Below, piece after piece: positions 47,558 through 58,640 of a DNA stretch of 64,000 bases; position 1 is the first letter of the stretch; each line of letters opens with the position of its first letter. The DNA is from Leptoclinus maculatus. Lineage: Eukaryota; Chordata; Actinopteri; Perciformes; Stichaeidae. Where the stretch lies: contig JAVDOI010000011.1 in NCBI GenBank assembly GCA_032191485.1, positions 17,924,117-17,988,116 on the forward strand, read 5' to 3'. The notes under the pieces are model-generated. The model ran no database searches. It saw nothing but the letters and a program-made list of their open reading frames with translations, and was not told where the DNA came from. Both the position numbers and the translations under genes were made by a program.

Positions 47558-48714
47558 CAGTGGTGGCTGGTCAATAGAGGGCGCTAGGGCGCTGCCCGCC
47601 TTTGAGCCACAACAAAATAAAAATAATAATAACAATAAATTATACAAATTGTCAATATTTTAGTTTTTTAAATATGGAATGCACCCAGTAATATGTGCAC
47701 AATATATGCTTTTCCTGCACATCCTCTCCGCCTGTCTGCATGTCTCAGCAGCGCTGGGACGCTGGAGAAATGGCCCACAGGAGGCGGGTCTATGAAGCAG
47801 TTCAGCCAATTTCTGATTAAAGATATGAATGTGTGACATACAATTTGCCCAAATTGCGCGTCCTCGTCGGAACTAGTCTCTACAGGCGAGCACTACTCCA
47901 AGACCCGTTTGAGAGGAGAACTTTGGCAGAGAAACTACAGCTGTAAGAGTAGCTGTACACCAGACAGGTTTGGCTCGCTGGATGCAGTCATGCTAATAAC
48001 TTATTTAGCGTTTTAAAACAACGGGGACAGAACCAGCATGGACAGTTAGGGAGTGAGGGATGAGGAGGTAAGGAGACATGAGAACACCAGGGCACACATG
48101 GAGAACTCTGTCAAGCTAGCCATATAGCCATATTAGGCAAAGTGAACATCTGTTATTCTACATAGTTGTCCTCAGTCTCATTTGCTTAACTTGGTCATGG
48201 AGGCATCGACATTTAATTGAGATGGTAAATTAACAGTGGAAACTCATCATAGCTTAATTTAACACCATTATTCCTAATTACACTTCATGTTTACTTCTCC
48301 TGATCTTTACCTCCCTATTGGTTTCCCCAGCAAACAAGGTCAATAGGGGCATCTCAATAAATAAACATGTTCTATATTATATATATATATATGTGTGTGT
48401 ATGTGTTATATTATACTGAATATTATTATATGATATATATATATTATTATATTATACTTAATATTATTATATGATATATATATATTATTATATTATACTG
48501 AATTCCCTGTGAGGGTGACATAAATAAGATGTCCTGACGTGTTTGTCAAAGTGCTTTTTTTCGTGTTGGAATAAATGTTAAATATTTAACTGCAAAGTAG
48601 TAATGCGTGTTTGATACCTTCATTTTTTTTGCATTAAATCATTCTGGGATGTTTGCTGAAATTGATAGGATGTGGCACAGCCCTACCAAGAACATTTTCC
48701 ACCAGCCGCCGCTG
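47558..48714. mobile_element. hAT-superfamily non-autonomous transposon, 1157 bp
   Basis: The left end CAGTGGTGGCTGGT and the reversed right end CAGCGGCGGCTGGT agree at 12 of 14 positions. The flanking octamers TCTAAATG (47550-47557) and TTTAAATT (48715-48722) agree at 6 of 8, as expected for an aged duplication. The left subterminal region GAGGGCGCTAGGGCGCTGCCC-like is typical of a fish hAT family I recall. No transposase frame is recognised. It carries a 41-bp AT-rich tandem repeat at 48402-48496. Confidence 0.8.
48374..48496. repeat. AT-rich tandem repeat, 41-bp unit
   Basis: Two nearly identical 41-bp units start at 48415 and 48456, differing at one base near their starts (ACTGAA against ACTTAA). 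A partial unit and a (TA)n(TG)n stretch precede them. Confidence 0.88.
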
Positions 48715-48769
48715 TTTAAATTGCACCACTGGCATCACTGAAGACTCTTAGTCTGGTTTTAGCCTAAAA

Positions 48770-48925
48770 CAATGCTGCCCACTCCTGGTCTTGGAGACCC
48801 TGTTAGTGCTGCACATTCCTCTTGATTGGCTGAGCACACCTGATCCAGATAATCAGGTGAAGGTAGAGCAGGATAACACAGTGCCATGGCCCTCCAAGAA
48901 TGGAAACCACTGACTAAGACATATA
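48770..48925. repeat. probable short MITE or dispersed repeat
   Basis: Begins with TGCCCACTCCTGGTCTTGGAG, carries AGCACACCTGATCCAGATAA in the middle and ends with CTCCAAGAATGGAAACCACTG. The partly complementary ends and the CACACCTGAT core resemble a short fish element I know. Exact ends are uncertain. Confidence 0.55.
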
Positions 48926-49162
48926 AGGAAAAATGTCCCTACCCATAAAGAAGGATCACCAAACACAGTTATACATGGTTTTCACTTGACAACAGTGAAT
49001 AGTGTTGTTAACACACTAATAATCATCTAAAGAGACATGAAGAGTAGTTCTACCTCAGAGAGTACAATCATTTCATTATTGTCCAGGCAAACATGTCCAA
49101 CGTCCTCTCCCTTATTGAAATATTTACGCACCTTGCACTTGTCATCTCCAAAAATCAGCATT

Positions 49163-49163
<1 letters not shown>

Positions 49164-49223
<60 letters not shown>
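49164..49223. repeat. (AC)30 microsatellite
   Basis: A perfect 60-bp tract, the longest CA repeat in the window. Confidence 0.97.
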
Positions 49224-49225
<2 letters not shown>

Positions 49226-49359
49226 CTCCATCTGTGCCCTACCCTTGCCAGACATCTTGTGGCCTGTAGGGCAGCAGCGGGGTGTGGTCTGCCCTCCAGG
49301 CACCAGAGGGGTGCCCTCTCGCCTCGAGGCTCGCAGCAAGCCCAGCTGCGCCATGGATG

Positions 49360-49381
49360 CCCCCCCCCCCCCCTCCCCCCC
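49360..49381. repeat. poly-C tract (C14, T, C7)
   Basis: Two C runs split by one T. Confidence 0.95.
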
Positions 49382-49881
49382 GGGGTACAGAGAAAGTGTG
49401 TCGCCCGCCTTTTGATTTCTTTTTCAAACATTTCTGGGCACTGGCCACCAAAAGTTGTCTTGATAACCTCTTGCTTGACAAGCATATACAAGCTAGCAGA
49501 GCTTTCCACATACGATCTGTGCATGCTTCACATCACTTCTGCTCTCAGAATGCATAAAGCATTGCAGTCAACATAGAGATAGAAAGTGCTCCGGTGGCCG
49601 GGATGAGTCGGCGTAATCGATGAAGTTGACGCTGAAAATGCGTAAATATTTGAAATCAATCTTTGATTTTTAAATTCATCTTTTATCCTTGGAGTTGCTA
49701 AATGGGCCACACTCATCATGAAGCCATGCAGTCGTCTTTCTGCTGCCTTACGAATTCCATTGAATAACGGTTTGAAGGGGAAACTGATTTTCAACCAGTT
49801 CTGAGTCTCTACAGCGCGGGCAGTGGCCTACATGCAGATGAACTGCATCCGTTCTCCTCCTCCATGCAGCAGCGCACGAAG

Positions 49882-49909
49882 CCCCCCCCCCCCCCCCCCC
49901 CTTCCCCCC
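49882..49909. repeat. poly-C tract (C20, TT, C6)
   Basis: Twenty consecutive C residues at 49882-49901, the longest homopolymer of C in the window. Confidence 0.95.
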
Positions 49910-51769
49910 GAGTGACCTGAAAAGTCTGGTGTGTTCTGTGCGGGTGAGGGTGAACCGAAGTACGGGTGCTAGTTCATCTGCATGAAGGCTATACTGCCAG
50001 TTGCTTGCACTGCAGTGACACAGAGCAGGTGTGTTATGAAGATTTATGCAGCCTTGTCGGAAAAATGCTATCGATTGTGACTACAAACAGGGGTAAGTGC
50101 ACTGTAAGAATATGGGGAGCATATCTTGACACGCAATACAATATCTTTATCTAAGATTTTGTTTTGTGCTGCATTATACAATGACATACAGTTTGTCAAA
50201 ATGAACTTAAATGAAATGTTCACTTTGATGGCGCCTCCTAGAAAATAATGTAACTAGCGATCTTCCACAGTGCAAAGCTTGTTCATCTTTCTTTTCCTTT
50301 CTGTAAGTTGCTGCATGTATTTACCTCCACACTTTCATATAAACTTCTGAAAAGTGGCCCTTTCCTGGCTCGACAATTTCCCTCACCCTTGGGGTCCTCT
50401 CCCACATAGTGCTCAGTGGACCAGCCAAAGCCTATAATCAACGTAATAAGCATTATCCCTCAGCGCATGCACTTTGCGAGAGATGTGCATGTTCGAAAAT
50501 GAAAAGTCTATCTCAGACTTCAGCTTTTTTTCTTTCTGTCTGTATTCAATAAGGAAAAACAGAAAGTCAAAAAGGATTTTTCAGAGAAGAGGTGCATGCA
50601 GGCGACCTCCTCCAATTAGAGGAGAAGGTAGGCGGAAAGTGTTAATTCTGGAATTTTAACAATAGACTTCTGGACTAAAATGCTCATTAATTTTACTTTT
50701 GAGTCATTCAATCCAGTCTTATGGGAGTGACTAAAGGACAGCTAAGCTTTTGGCAAGTCAGAGTGAAACAATAGCCAGTCGTTGGCTTTAGCTGTGTGTC
50801 ATTGTGGAGTGTGAGTGAGGGAGTCAGACACATGATTTAAATACACTGTACAACGAGCTTTCTTGGAATAAAAAAAGTGGTTAGAAAAAGGGTCATTAGA
50901 CGGCAATATATTCAAATACAATAATTGTATGTAACAAAAACTGCAAGTTAGTCTGTCTGTGAAGTCTCTTCTCTGTATTTGATCGTGGTGTCCTTCCATT
51001 CTTATCGTCACATCTTTTTAAATCACAGAACATTATCAGTGTCCAACTAATCTCGATCGAGTGTTCAACGGAGCCACTGGAAAATCAGAGGAGCGCTTAC
51101 TTCTGCACGGAGCCGCAGCAGCTGTTGCTATAGAGACTGGGGGAGTTGTGGGCAGAAGTTTCTTTTGGATTCCTTTCCGGCGCTGTCTTATCAGGTCCTC
51201 GGTTTCCTCCAGCCTTTTGTTTCTTTTGTTCATGTTTTGCAATGTAACATATTATGATTTAATATTTTTACGATTGTATTTGCTGCAAAAAAACAAATAA
51301 ATGAACAAAATATAAAATGATCAGGATGCACTATATCGTATGGATCTCCAATAAATATTACCTTTCTGCAGCTTATATTGTTACAACCTTTTTGTTGCAT
51401 CGTCATTGTATCCCCTTTGTATGTATAATATGTCAGCTAGCCGCTCCAAATCCCGTTTGATTGGATTGATGCATCTACAAGCGCCCGAGTTCAGAATGAC
51501 GTCAACGTTTTACGCTAAAACAGAAGCAAATATCCCCCAACAAGTTGAACGATTAACACAGGGGCAGATTTGGAAATTGGATCTTTTATTTTGCAGCATA
51601 CAAATAACATGTACGTATACCACCATACATGCGCATGTGCATTGACAGCAGCGGCAAAATGGCGGCTGAATTTGACACAGTTGCGGGATTCACTCCGAGT
51701 TAAAGAGCTTTAAATTAAACAAAGCATTAAATGAACAACTAAAAAATGACAGACTTTTACACGTTAACC

Positions 51770-51777
51770 CACTATAC
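51770..51777. repeat. 8-bp target-site duplication, left copy
   Basis: CACTATAC, repeated exactly at 53514-53521. Confidence 0.92.
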
Positions 51778-51857
51778 CAGGCCTGGCCAACCCGCGGCTC
51801 CCGAGCCGCATGCGGCTCTTTGCCTAGTTTCATGCGGCTCTTACGTTCATATCGAAG

Positions 51858-51879
51858 TTTTTTTTTTTTTTTTTTTTTT
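51858..51879. repeat. poly-T run (T22)
   Basis: Twenty-two consecutive T residues, inside the left part of the outer hAT. Confidence 0.95.
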
Positions 51880-52334
51880 GAATGTGCGTGTTCGCTTCGC
51901 TTGAGTTCAATACGGTATTTTCGTCAAACGCGCAAGGGGCGGACTGGGGGAAAAAAAGTGGCCCGGGAGTTACTGTGTCAGACCGGCCCACTCGGTATTT
52001 TTTCACTCGCATTAATGCGTAGTTTATCGCGCGTTAATACATGGAGCAGACATTTGTATCACAGTGTTTTTAGTGTTTAGGTTAAAGACTGTGGTCTTTA
52101 TAGCAATTTGATTCTTTGAAGACATCATAAAGATATTTAACTTTCACATCTGAAATTACAAGAGCTCTGCTCTGTGATGTCTTTCCTTGTCTCTCCCCCC
52201 TGTGTCACGGTGTGGGTACATCGCACTGGTGAAATCAGAATACCCTTATTTGATTAGCTAAACTGCATCACGTGACGTGATTTACAACGCATTGGTCGGT
52301 GTGTTTTTTTCCGCAAGTGTTGAGTAGGCTAGAG

Positions 52335-52780
52335 CAGTGGTCCCCAACCACCTGATAGATGTTTTATTTTGAAAAATTACCGGATTCTCTCCCAATTTCA
52401 TCCGCCTGTGGCTCTTGACACATGTCAAGACGCTTGTCTCGGTCACGTGATATGTTAATTAAGCCCACAAGTTAGCGAAAATGAGTAAAAAACTTTTGGA
52501 GAGCTTCTTTGCAAAGGGGAAAAGCCCACTAAGGAGACAGAAGAAGAGCCTACAACTTCCAAGAAAAAGAAAGCTTCATTTAACAGACAATATCAGGAGT
52601 CTAATTAAATATCAGGAGTAATTCTGACGCGCCAAACCCACTCTGCATAATATGTGACGACAGAGGAAGAGGAAGATCAGCTGCTGGAGATTGTAAATGA
52701 CGGTGGGTGGCCTTAAAAGTATGTTTGAGACAACAACTCTGCTGGTGTTTTGGATTGACATTTAATAACACCTAAAACAA
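52335..52780 (+). mobile_element. inner hAT fragment, truncated
   Basis: CAGTGGTCCCCAACCACC at 52335-52352 is the classic terminus of another hAT group. It is followed by a 5' untranslated region and the start of a SCAND3/ZBED-like transposase. No reversed copy of this terminus is found, so the right end is deleted. The right limit is approximate. Confidence 0.72.
52481..52762 (+). pseudogene. transposase fragment, SCAND3/ZBED-like hAT
   Basis: From the ATG at 52481 the frame reads MSKKLLESFFAKG, the N-terminal start of this hAT transposase group. After a frameshift it continues as PTTSKKKKASFNRQYQES. A further frame gives SDAPNPLCIICDD, the first cysteine pair of a BED-type zinc finger. At about 52681 the sequence jumps to LLEIVNDGG and then, shifted, LKSMFETTT-like coding, which belongs near the C-terminus. 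The catalytic centre is missing: an internal deletion joined the two ends, followed by point decay. The family assignment is from memory of its motifs. Confidence 0.68.
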
Positions 52781-53039
52781 AGTTAGACTGACGGAAGAGA
52801 TTAGATGAGTAAATAAGTTGGAAACCATGAGTGTGAATACAGATTGTGAGGAGTAGTATAAATATCAGTCAGTGATTATTGACTTTGGGTATTTAGGTAT
52901 TAGAGTAAATTTAACGTGTTCTGTGAATCATAGAATATAGTCGTGGCCGGTGATGGAGGTGGGCCGGTATTGGACCATCCCAACCCCGTCGGCCTACCGG
53001 GGATTTCCCCGGTATCACCGATGGCCAGTCCGCCCCTGT

Positions 53040-53210
53040 TCTACCCTGAAACACGTGAAATCAAAGCATCGATCTGTTCTGACTGACACCCATGTGAAAG
53101 AATTGCTTCGAGTGGCAACAACGGAATACAAGCCAGATTTGAAGAAGATTGTTCAAGGCAAGGAAGTCCCACTAAGCAACATGCATAGTAAAAGAAAAAT
53201 TCTATTGTAA
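53040..53210 (+). pseudogene. hAT transposase C-terminal remnant, GTF2IRD2-like
   Basis: In one open frame this reads STLKHVKSKHRSVLTDTHVK and then ELLRVATTEYKPDLKKIVQG, ending at a stop at 53208-53210. This is the conserved C-terminal end of hAT transposases, which forms part of the dimerisation and catalytic fold. The frame is preserved over 57 codons, so this segment is young or was recently under selection, but the rest of the protein is missing. The middle element ends directly before it, at 53038, so the insertion fell inside the coding region. The DNA upstream does not encode transposase. Confidence 0.8.
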
Positions 53211-53513
53211 ATTATTATATTTTTGTTTGTGGACTTGGTTGAACTGAGAGTTTGTGTGTGTGAGACAGTGCACACAATGTTCATTGTTGAAAATGACTGG
53301 CCTGTGGTCTTAGTACTGTAGGAGTCAATTTCTGTCATTATCATGTTGGTGTGTGACATTTACAATAAATCTGGCTGAGCAGAGGTCTGTGTGTGTGTGT
53401 GTGTGAGGAAGGGATGGGGTGATGTTCATGTGTGCCCATGTGTATGATGTGGCTCTTTGTGGTAACACAGCAAAAAATGTGGCTCTTAGTCTCTGACTGG
53501 TTGGCCACCCCTG

Positions 53514-53521
53514 CACTATAC
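53514..53521. repeat. 8-bp target-site duplication, right copy
   Basis: CACTATAC, identical to 51770-51777. Confidence 0.92.
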
Positions 53522-55714
53522 CATATAATGAATTTGCACAGTTTAAATCAAAATAAAACTCTTAAAAGTTGTTGACTGTATGATCTTTTTAACCTTAAAG
53601 TGTGATTTATGTTTAGTCAGAACACACCTTTAGACTGTACAGAGAGATTATTCTTTTTTGACTAGAGGAGGAAACTCTACTGGAACTCTCTGAGGTTTTC
53701 TAATCTGAAGGAATTTCTATAGATTTAGTTTTATTATCTCCTGAGGGTGGAAATCTATCAATTTAAACTATTTATATTACTCTGGATTCAATTGTAGAGC
53801 CCAAAAATAAGAGAAGATACAAAAAAAGAGAGCTAAAACAGCCTGGGAGGTGTCCGGGAGGTTTTTAATTTACCACGGTGAACTTCTTTTTCTTCTGAAG
53901 ATTGTGAACTACTCTATAGGATTCTTTGCTTTTGCACCGGACGTGAGAAGACATGAAAGCCCTGAAAATTGTCAGAAGTGTTGTAGTCCAATTCCACATA
54001 TATCCTTTTCTGAAGGGTTGTGCGAACATCCGTCAAAAGGAAGACTGGGAGCTACAGTGGTGTTGGACTAAAGTAGGGCAGCGTGTGCAACTGGGAGTAA
54101 ATGTGTTCTTAGCCTATCCCACTCTGAAGTACTTGCGCTGAAGTGGAAGAGAGAGGCACATCTATCAGAAAACACTCAGCCAGATCCATAGCCCAAGGCA
54201 GCGCAGTATGAAACCTCCAACACCACAAAACACATCCATATTCCTGCCGGCCCAGAAGTCATTTCTTTCATGGTACGTACAGTAAGTACAGTCACTTATC
54301 CTCATGAAGCTCAGCTCATTGTAAAGACGCTTTAGTCCACACACATTCACCCTGGTTTGTCACAATAGTCTTATTCCGTTCAGTGTGTCTGACATTTTGA
54401 AAGTGAAAACACTCTCTAATTCCACAAATTACCACAGTGTGAATAATACAAATACATCAGAAGCAACAAAACCTGCTATTTAAGTTGCCGTTTGTGTTTT
54501 CTTGAAAGAAAAAAAAGCAAGAGCTAATTGCGCTATTCTTATTGTATAATTACAGTAAAGTATAGTGGATGTAAGAATCTCACTAATCACATCAGATGCC
54601 GCCAGCTCCTTTGCTTCCATTGTTGTAATTTGGCAACAAAGGTAGGAAAGAGAAAAAGAGGCTTTCATTATATGATGTAGAATACTATTGAGAGACAATG
54701 TTCATGCACCAAAGTAGGTTTATTGAAAGACTTAGCCACAGTGGAATTACATTTTTTTTTGGGGGGGCGAAAAAAACCCGAGTGAAGAGTAAGACAGAGA
54801 TCATAGTCCTGTGAATATCATAAAAAAGAAAGAAAATTATAAGTTTTTCTGGAATTGCAGAGACATACAGGTACCAGTGACAGTGAAGAAAGAGGAAATG
54901 GGATTTTGGGGAGGTTCCTCAGAGGCGCTCCAATTTCACACTATCAAATTAAAGTGTCTATGTATCAGAGGATGGATGAGTGATATTCCTGCTAGGTGCG
55001 AGGTGGTCTGCAATTCCCATGAATAATTTGAGTGTGTCACAGTGGGCGGTCCTTCTAAAGGAGATTGTGCGGGCAGGGGGCCGGGTAATGATAGATATAC
55101 CAGGCTTCCCTTTCATCCCCCCTCTTCACCTTTACCGTGGGTTAACAGATGTGGAGTCTCGGCGCGGGACAAAGCCGGTGACTGGCTCTGAAAGTTTATT
55201 TGAGTAAATCTTTAGAAGTAGCCCTCAGACTTTTGCCCGTCCTTTAGTTTTTGTTCTCATTTTGCATGCAAGATTGTGGTATTTGGGGTCAAGCTAGCAG
55301 CATTCGGGTGTTTGATATTTACTTCCTGTAATCCAGATCTGAAAGCCTCGCTGGTGGAGAAGAAAATAGCCTGGAACAGCTTCGGCAGCGCAGAGAACTC
55401 CCACACAGCTTCACACTATCACTTGCTGCCAAGGTGGCAGCCATGGTGACAGGGGCTAAGAGGGGAGCCTGTCATTTGAACAGAGAGGCATGGGGGGGGT
55501 GACGGCACGGGGAGCAGGGACTCAATAAATTGTGAGAGGGAGCCGACAGACAAAATAAAATGAAAAAAAAGGGTGTGAGAGGCGAAGTGTTGGTTTAGAG
55601 AGCAACAGACAGATTAGTAAAAGAGGTGCTGTTGTTTTCCTTTCCTCTCGAAGTCACGTTTAAAAACAACGACGAGCCAGCTCCTTGCAGTACTTATACA
55701 CATATCTGCATGTA
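53522..55714. other. unique non-coding DNA
   Basis: No gene or clear repeat is recognised; a T9G7 run lies at 54752-54767. Confidence 0.5.
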
Positions 55715-55722
55715 CAATGTAT

Positions 55723-56381
55723 AAGGGCTGCAAGATTATTGTGATCAATATTGAGATCACTATTATTTATCAAGACAATGCATCGATTTTGGGAACACAA
55801 TATTTGTATTGCACATTTAATAAACAGAGCACGGCTTTCACTTTCCATGTTGTGCTACGTTCCTGCTAATGGACCAATTAGGGCTCCATGATATTTTGGA
55901 AAAATAAACTGGCAATGCAATGTTTTTTTCCGCGATATATATTGCGAACAATGCAGGACTATTTACCCTACGCTTTGTAGGCTACATTTTTAAGTTAAAT
56001 GCATCAATCTGGAGCAAAATGAAGATGCTATACAACCAATTTTGTTTGTGTGTGCTAGTAAGCTATATTTTAATTTGCTTGTTTTGAAATGAATGGTAAT
56101 GACAGGGTAAAAAAGTCCCACCCACAAAGTACGGTTAGGCTCAGTGTGTCAAAACGGGTTGGGTGGGCTGCCGAAAACGCCACAGACCCGTCGAAATATG
56201 TTGACTGCCTGTCACGTCTTGACTGGCTGTTAGTTTAGGAAGCGCTTGATTTGAGATGCCACGGAATGTTCTGTAGGGAGCAGGCGTTTGAGACGTCAAT
56301 ATTGCAGGCGATCGTGTTCCTCTGATAGCGGGAATCCCAAATCATGATCGTGATCAATACTCGGGTAACCGTGCAGCCCTA
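55723..56381. mobile_element. composite hAT remnants with AGGGCTGCA-type ends
   Basis: The left end AAGGGCTGCA (55723) and reversed right end TAGGGCTGCA (56381) are TIR-like, and GTGATCAAT-like words follow both. The outer octamers agree only weakly. A second left-type end, TAGGGCTCCATGATATTTTG, at 55879, with the subterminal word CCGCGATATATATTGCG at about 55931, suggests two related elements combined. The interior at 56091-56225 shares sequence with 13725-13870. Confidence 0.6.
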
Positions 56382-56384
56382 ACA

Positions 56385-57142
56385 TGTAGTGATCGATATT
56401 TCGTGAGCAGAAATGTGTGCGCACCACTCACACGTCCATCCCACGGTGAGCATGCTCCTCCTCTTCCCCTCCGCCCTGCTCTGTTTGTCCCCCAGGGCTG
56501 AGAGTTGATGTGCGACTGACGGACAGCCACGGACAGCTTGGTTAGACACACCGCACTCTGGGGAGGCCACCAACACTGAAACAGAATAGAGGGGGGGTAG
56601 GATGAGTGGGACGAAAGAGGGTTTTAGGCGGTGGAGGGAATGAAAGGAATCAGGTGGAGATGGAGTTAGAATGAAGCAAACGCATTCTTCAGGTATGATT
56701 AATACCGAATGTGTCACTCCTCTTTCATTCCGTGCCAACTAGGTTCACACATGCCCCCGCTCGCACCCCATCAAGGTCATATTCAGATCTGTTCTCTGTG
56801 ATAAACATTGATTAAAAAAGTGGGGCAGGAACACAGACGTTTGTACTGTGTGGAGAAATAATGGTTCATGGACGAAGCTTTGATACAGTGTGTGCCGAAT
56901 CCTCACGAAATGATTAAGACTCCATTCAGCATTGGTCAGGAGGCTATTCAACACTCACAGTTAAATCGTTAAAGGCAGGAATTTCTTTCTTTGAAAGGAA
57001 TAAATAATTCAAAGGACCTTACATTGAGGTATCAAGGCTGCAGTTTGATTCAACAGAACTTCTTCTTTTTTCTAGCTGCTTTCTACGACTTTGAAGTTTT
57101 TCTCTACGTGTGCACTTGTAAACGTGCGCAGGACTTTTTTGT
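56385..57142. other. unique non-coding DNA
   Basis: No gene or repeat is recognised. Confidence 0.5.
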
Positions 57143-57150
57143 GTGTTTAT

Positions 57151-57959
57151 TAAAGCTGGATATTGTTTAAAAAATATAACGAAGTCAGTACCAATACCAG
57201 TGCCCCTGAAGTGACACCGACACCAATAGAGTACTTCATTCGATACCCCTCAAGTGAATTGAAGCTGTGTGTGGGCGTGTGTCCCACTGAGCACTGTCGC
57301 TGATAACGCAGACCCACGGTGGCAGGGCCGCGTGGTGTAAAGTGATTCTCCGGATTAAAACGAGTCAGTCTTAATTTTTTTTTTCATTCAATCAACTGTC
57401 TTTAATGAATATAACACTTTGGTTTCGTTTGATTGCTGCTTAATCGTCCAGTTATTTAAATGTTTGAATCATTATTTGTGTGCGGCGATGGGAGAGCAAA
57501 TGGTTTGTGAAGGCTAAACACCAGCAAATATGGATTGAAGTAGAATATTTTTGGTTAGATAAAAACATGTTGTGAATTCTGGAAATGATTACGTCTCTCT
57601 TTTTTTTTTTTTGCAATAACTGTTGACTGACTTTTGGACTTTAAAAACACTCTGTCTCAAACAATCATTAGCAATACACAGAAACATTCTGGGTCAGATT
57701 CGGAGATGCTTCAAACTCATGGTGTGAGCTGTACCGGAGGGAGAGTAGAGCTGGATGGAGCAAGAGATAAGGTGATACTCCAACTTTTTACCCTCCACTC
57801 CACTCACGTACTTGACAAAAAGTTGTTGTTGTTTCTTCCAGATCTGGTCACGGAAAGGATCGATTGCAGATTTCATTGGACTGTTGAAATCTTAAAACTA
57901 CCTGATCCTGTGTTATTCCGGTCAAGACCCTAAAGGTAGAGTCCCAACACCCAGCCCTA
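57151..57959. mobile_element. hAT-superfamily non-autonomous transposon, 809 bp
   Basis: Left TAAAGCTGGATATTG and reversed right TAGGGCTGGGTGTTG are diverged TIRs. The flanking octamers GTGTTTAT (57143-57150) and TAGTTTAT (57960-57967) agree at 6 of 8. The AAAAAATATAACGA stretch and repeated ACCAATACCAGT-like words inside are typical of this fish family. No transposase is recognised. The open frame 57634-57933 has no known domain. Confidence 0.7.
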
Positions 57960-57980
57960 TAGTTTATGAATGCTTATGTG

Positions 57981-58332
57981 TAGGGATGCAACAATACCAC
58001 TTTATTTCACCCCAAGTACATCTACAAGTACCTACATTTGAGTGTGTGCTGATACAGAGTACCGATCCGAGTACAAAATAGTACCATTACAGTGCTAACA
58101 ACGATTTAAAAACATGTTCAATTTTCATCTTCAAACGGTCCTCACTTTCTGACAGATTACACCAGGCAGGCACACAACTGATAACAGACTGATTGATTCG
58201 ATTGGGAAAGTGGCTGCATGTGTCCACGGCAATGCACACAGTGGTATTGGGTGCAGTTGTATCAGTCTAGTACATGAGCACGGTATCGGACCGATACTGG
58301 ATACTGGTATCTTCTTATCGGTGTATCTCCTA
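57981..58332. mobile_element. hAT MITE, 352 bp
   Basis: Left TAGGGATGCAAC and reversed right TAGGAGATACAC are imperfect TIRs, flanked by CTTATGTG (57973-57980) and CTTATGTA (58333-58340), 7 of 8 identical. The interior is rich in GATACC/GGTATC words. Non-coding. Confidence 0.75.
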
Positions 58333-58344
58333 CTTATGTATGCT

Positions 58345-58640
58345 TAGGGCTGGTTCAATATTTTGAGAAATTGTTGCAAATTAGATAAGAAGAACGATAC
58401 CATCAACACATCTGTCTGGTAAATAAGAGCCAGAATATCAGCCAGACGTCAGTGAGCTTAGCTTAGCACAAAGACTGGGAACAAGGGGAAACAGCTGAAC
58501 CTCATTAATTAGAACGTATCTTGTTTAATCAAGATAAAAACTACAACTTGAGGTTTTGTAGGGGGGGTTATGTGCCGGACTATTTTGTTACCTTTGGACA
58601 GAGCCCTGTTTCAAGTCTTGGTGCTGAACCAAGCTAAAAA
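58345..58640 (+). repeat. common percomorph dispersed repeat
   Basis: Contains the diagnostic words GCTTAGCTTAGCACAAAGAC, GGGGAAACAGCT, GTTATGTGCCGGACTATTTT and TTACCTTTGGACAGAGCC. I know these as one dispersed family, probably a non-autonomous DNA element, very abundant in percomorph fishes. The ends are not defined here. Confidence 0.72.

Larger units (their letters stand above)
48930..51769. other. unique non-coding DNA
   Basis: The 165- and 179-codon frames at 49027-49576 both cross the (AC)30 tract and the poly-C run, on opposite strands, and are artefacts. No exon is recognised. Confidence 0.55.
51934..53038. mobile_element. middle hAT transposon, nested, about 1105 bp
   Basis: The left end AAGGGGCGGACTGG and reversed right end CAGGGGCGGACTGG differ only at the first base. 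The adjoining right subterminal sequence (GGCCATCGGTGATACCGGGG reversed) is characteristic of a fish hAT family I recall. No matching octamer is visible outside the ends, so bases may have been lost after insertion. It holds a third element from 52335. Confidence 0.75.
51778..53513 (+). mobile_element. outer hAT transposon of a three-level nest, 1736 bp
   Basis: The left end CAGGCCTGGCCAACC and reversed right end CAGGGGTGGCCAACC agree at 13 of 15 positions, flanked by a perfect 8-bp duplication CACTATAC. Subterminal GCGGCTC/GGCTCTT words on both sides are typical of this hAT group. The 3' part encodes the C-terminus of a GTF2IRD2-like hAT transposase. The rest of its body is replaced or interrupted by a second hAT (51934-53038). 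A T22 run lies at 51858-51879. Confidence 0.88.

Noticed and set aside
49027..49576. Longest open frames (165 codons minus, 179 codons plus)
   Set aside because: Both cross the (AC)30 tract and a poly-C run, on opposite strands over the same DNA; the encoded His-Thr and Cys-Val repeats are simple-sequence artefacts.
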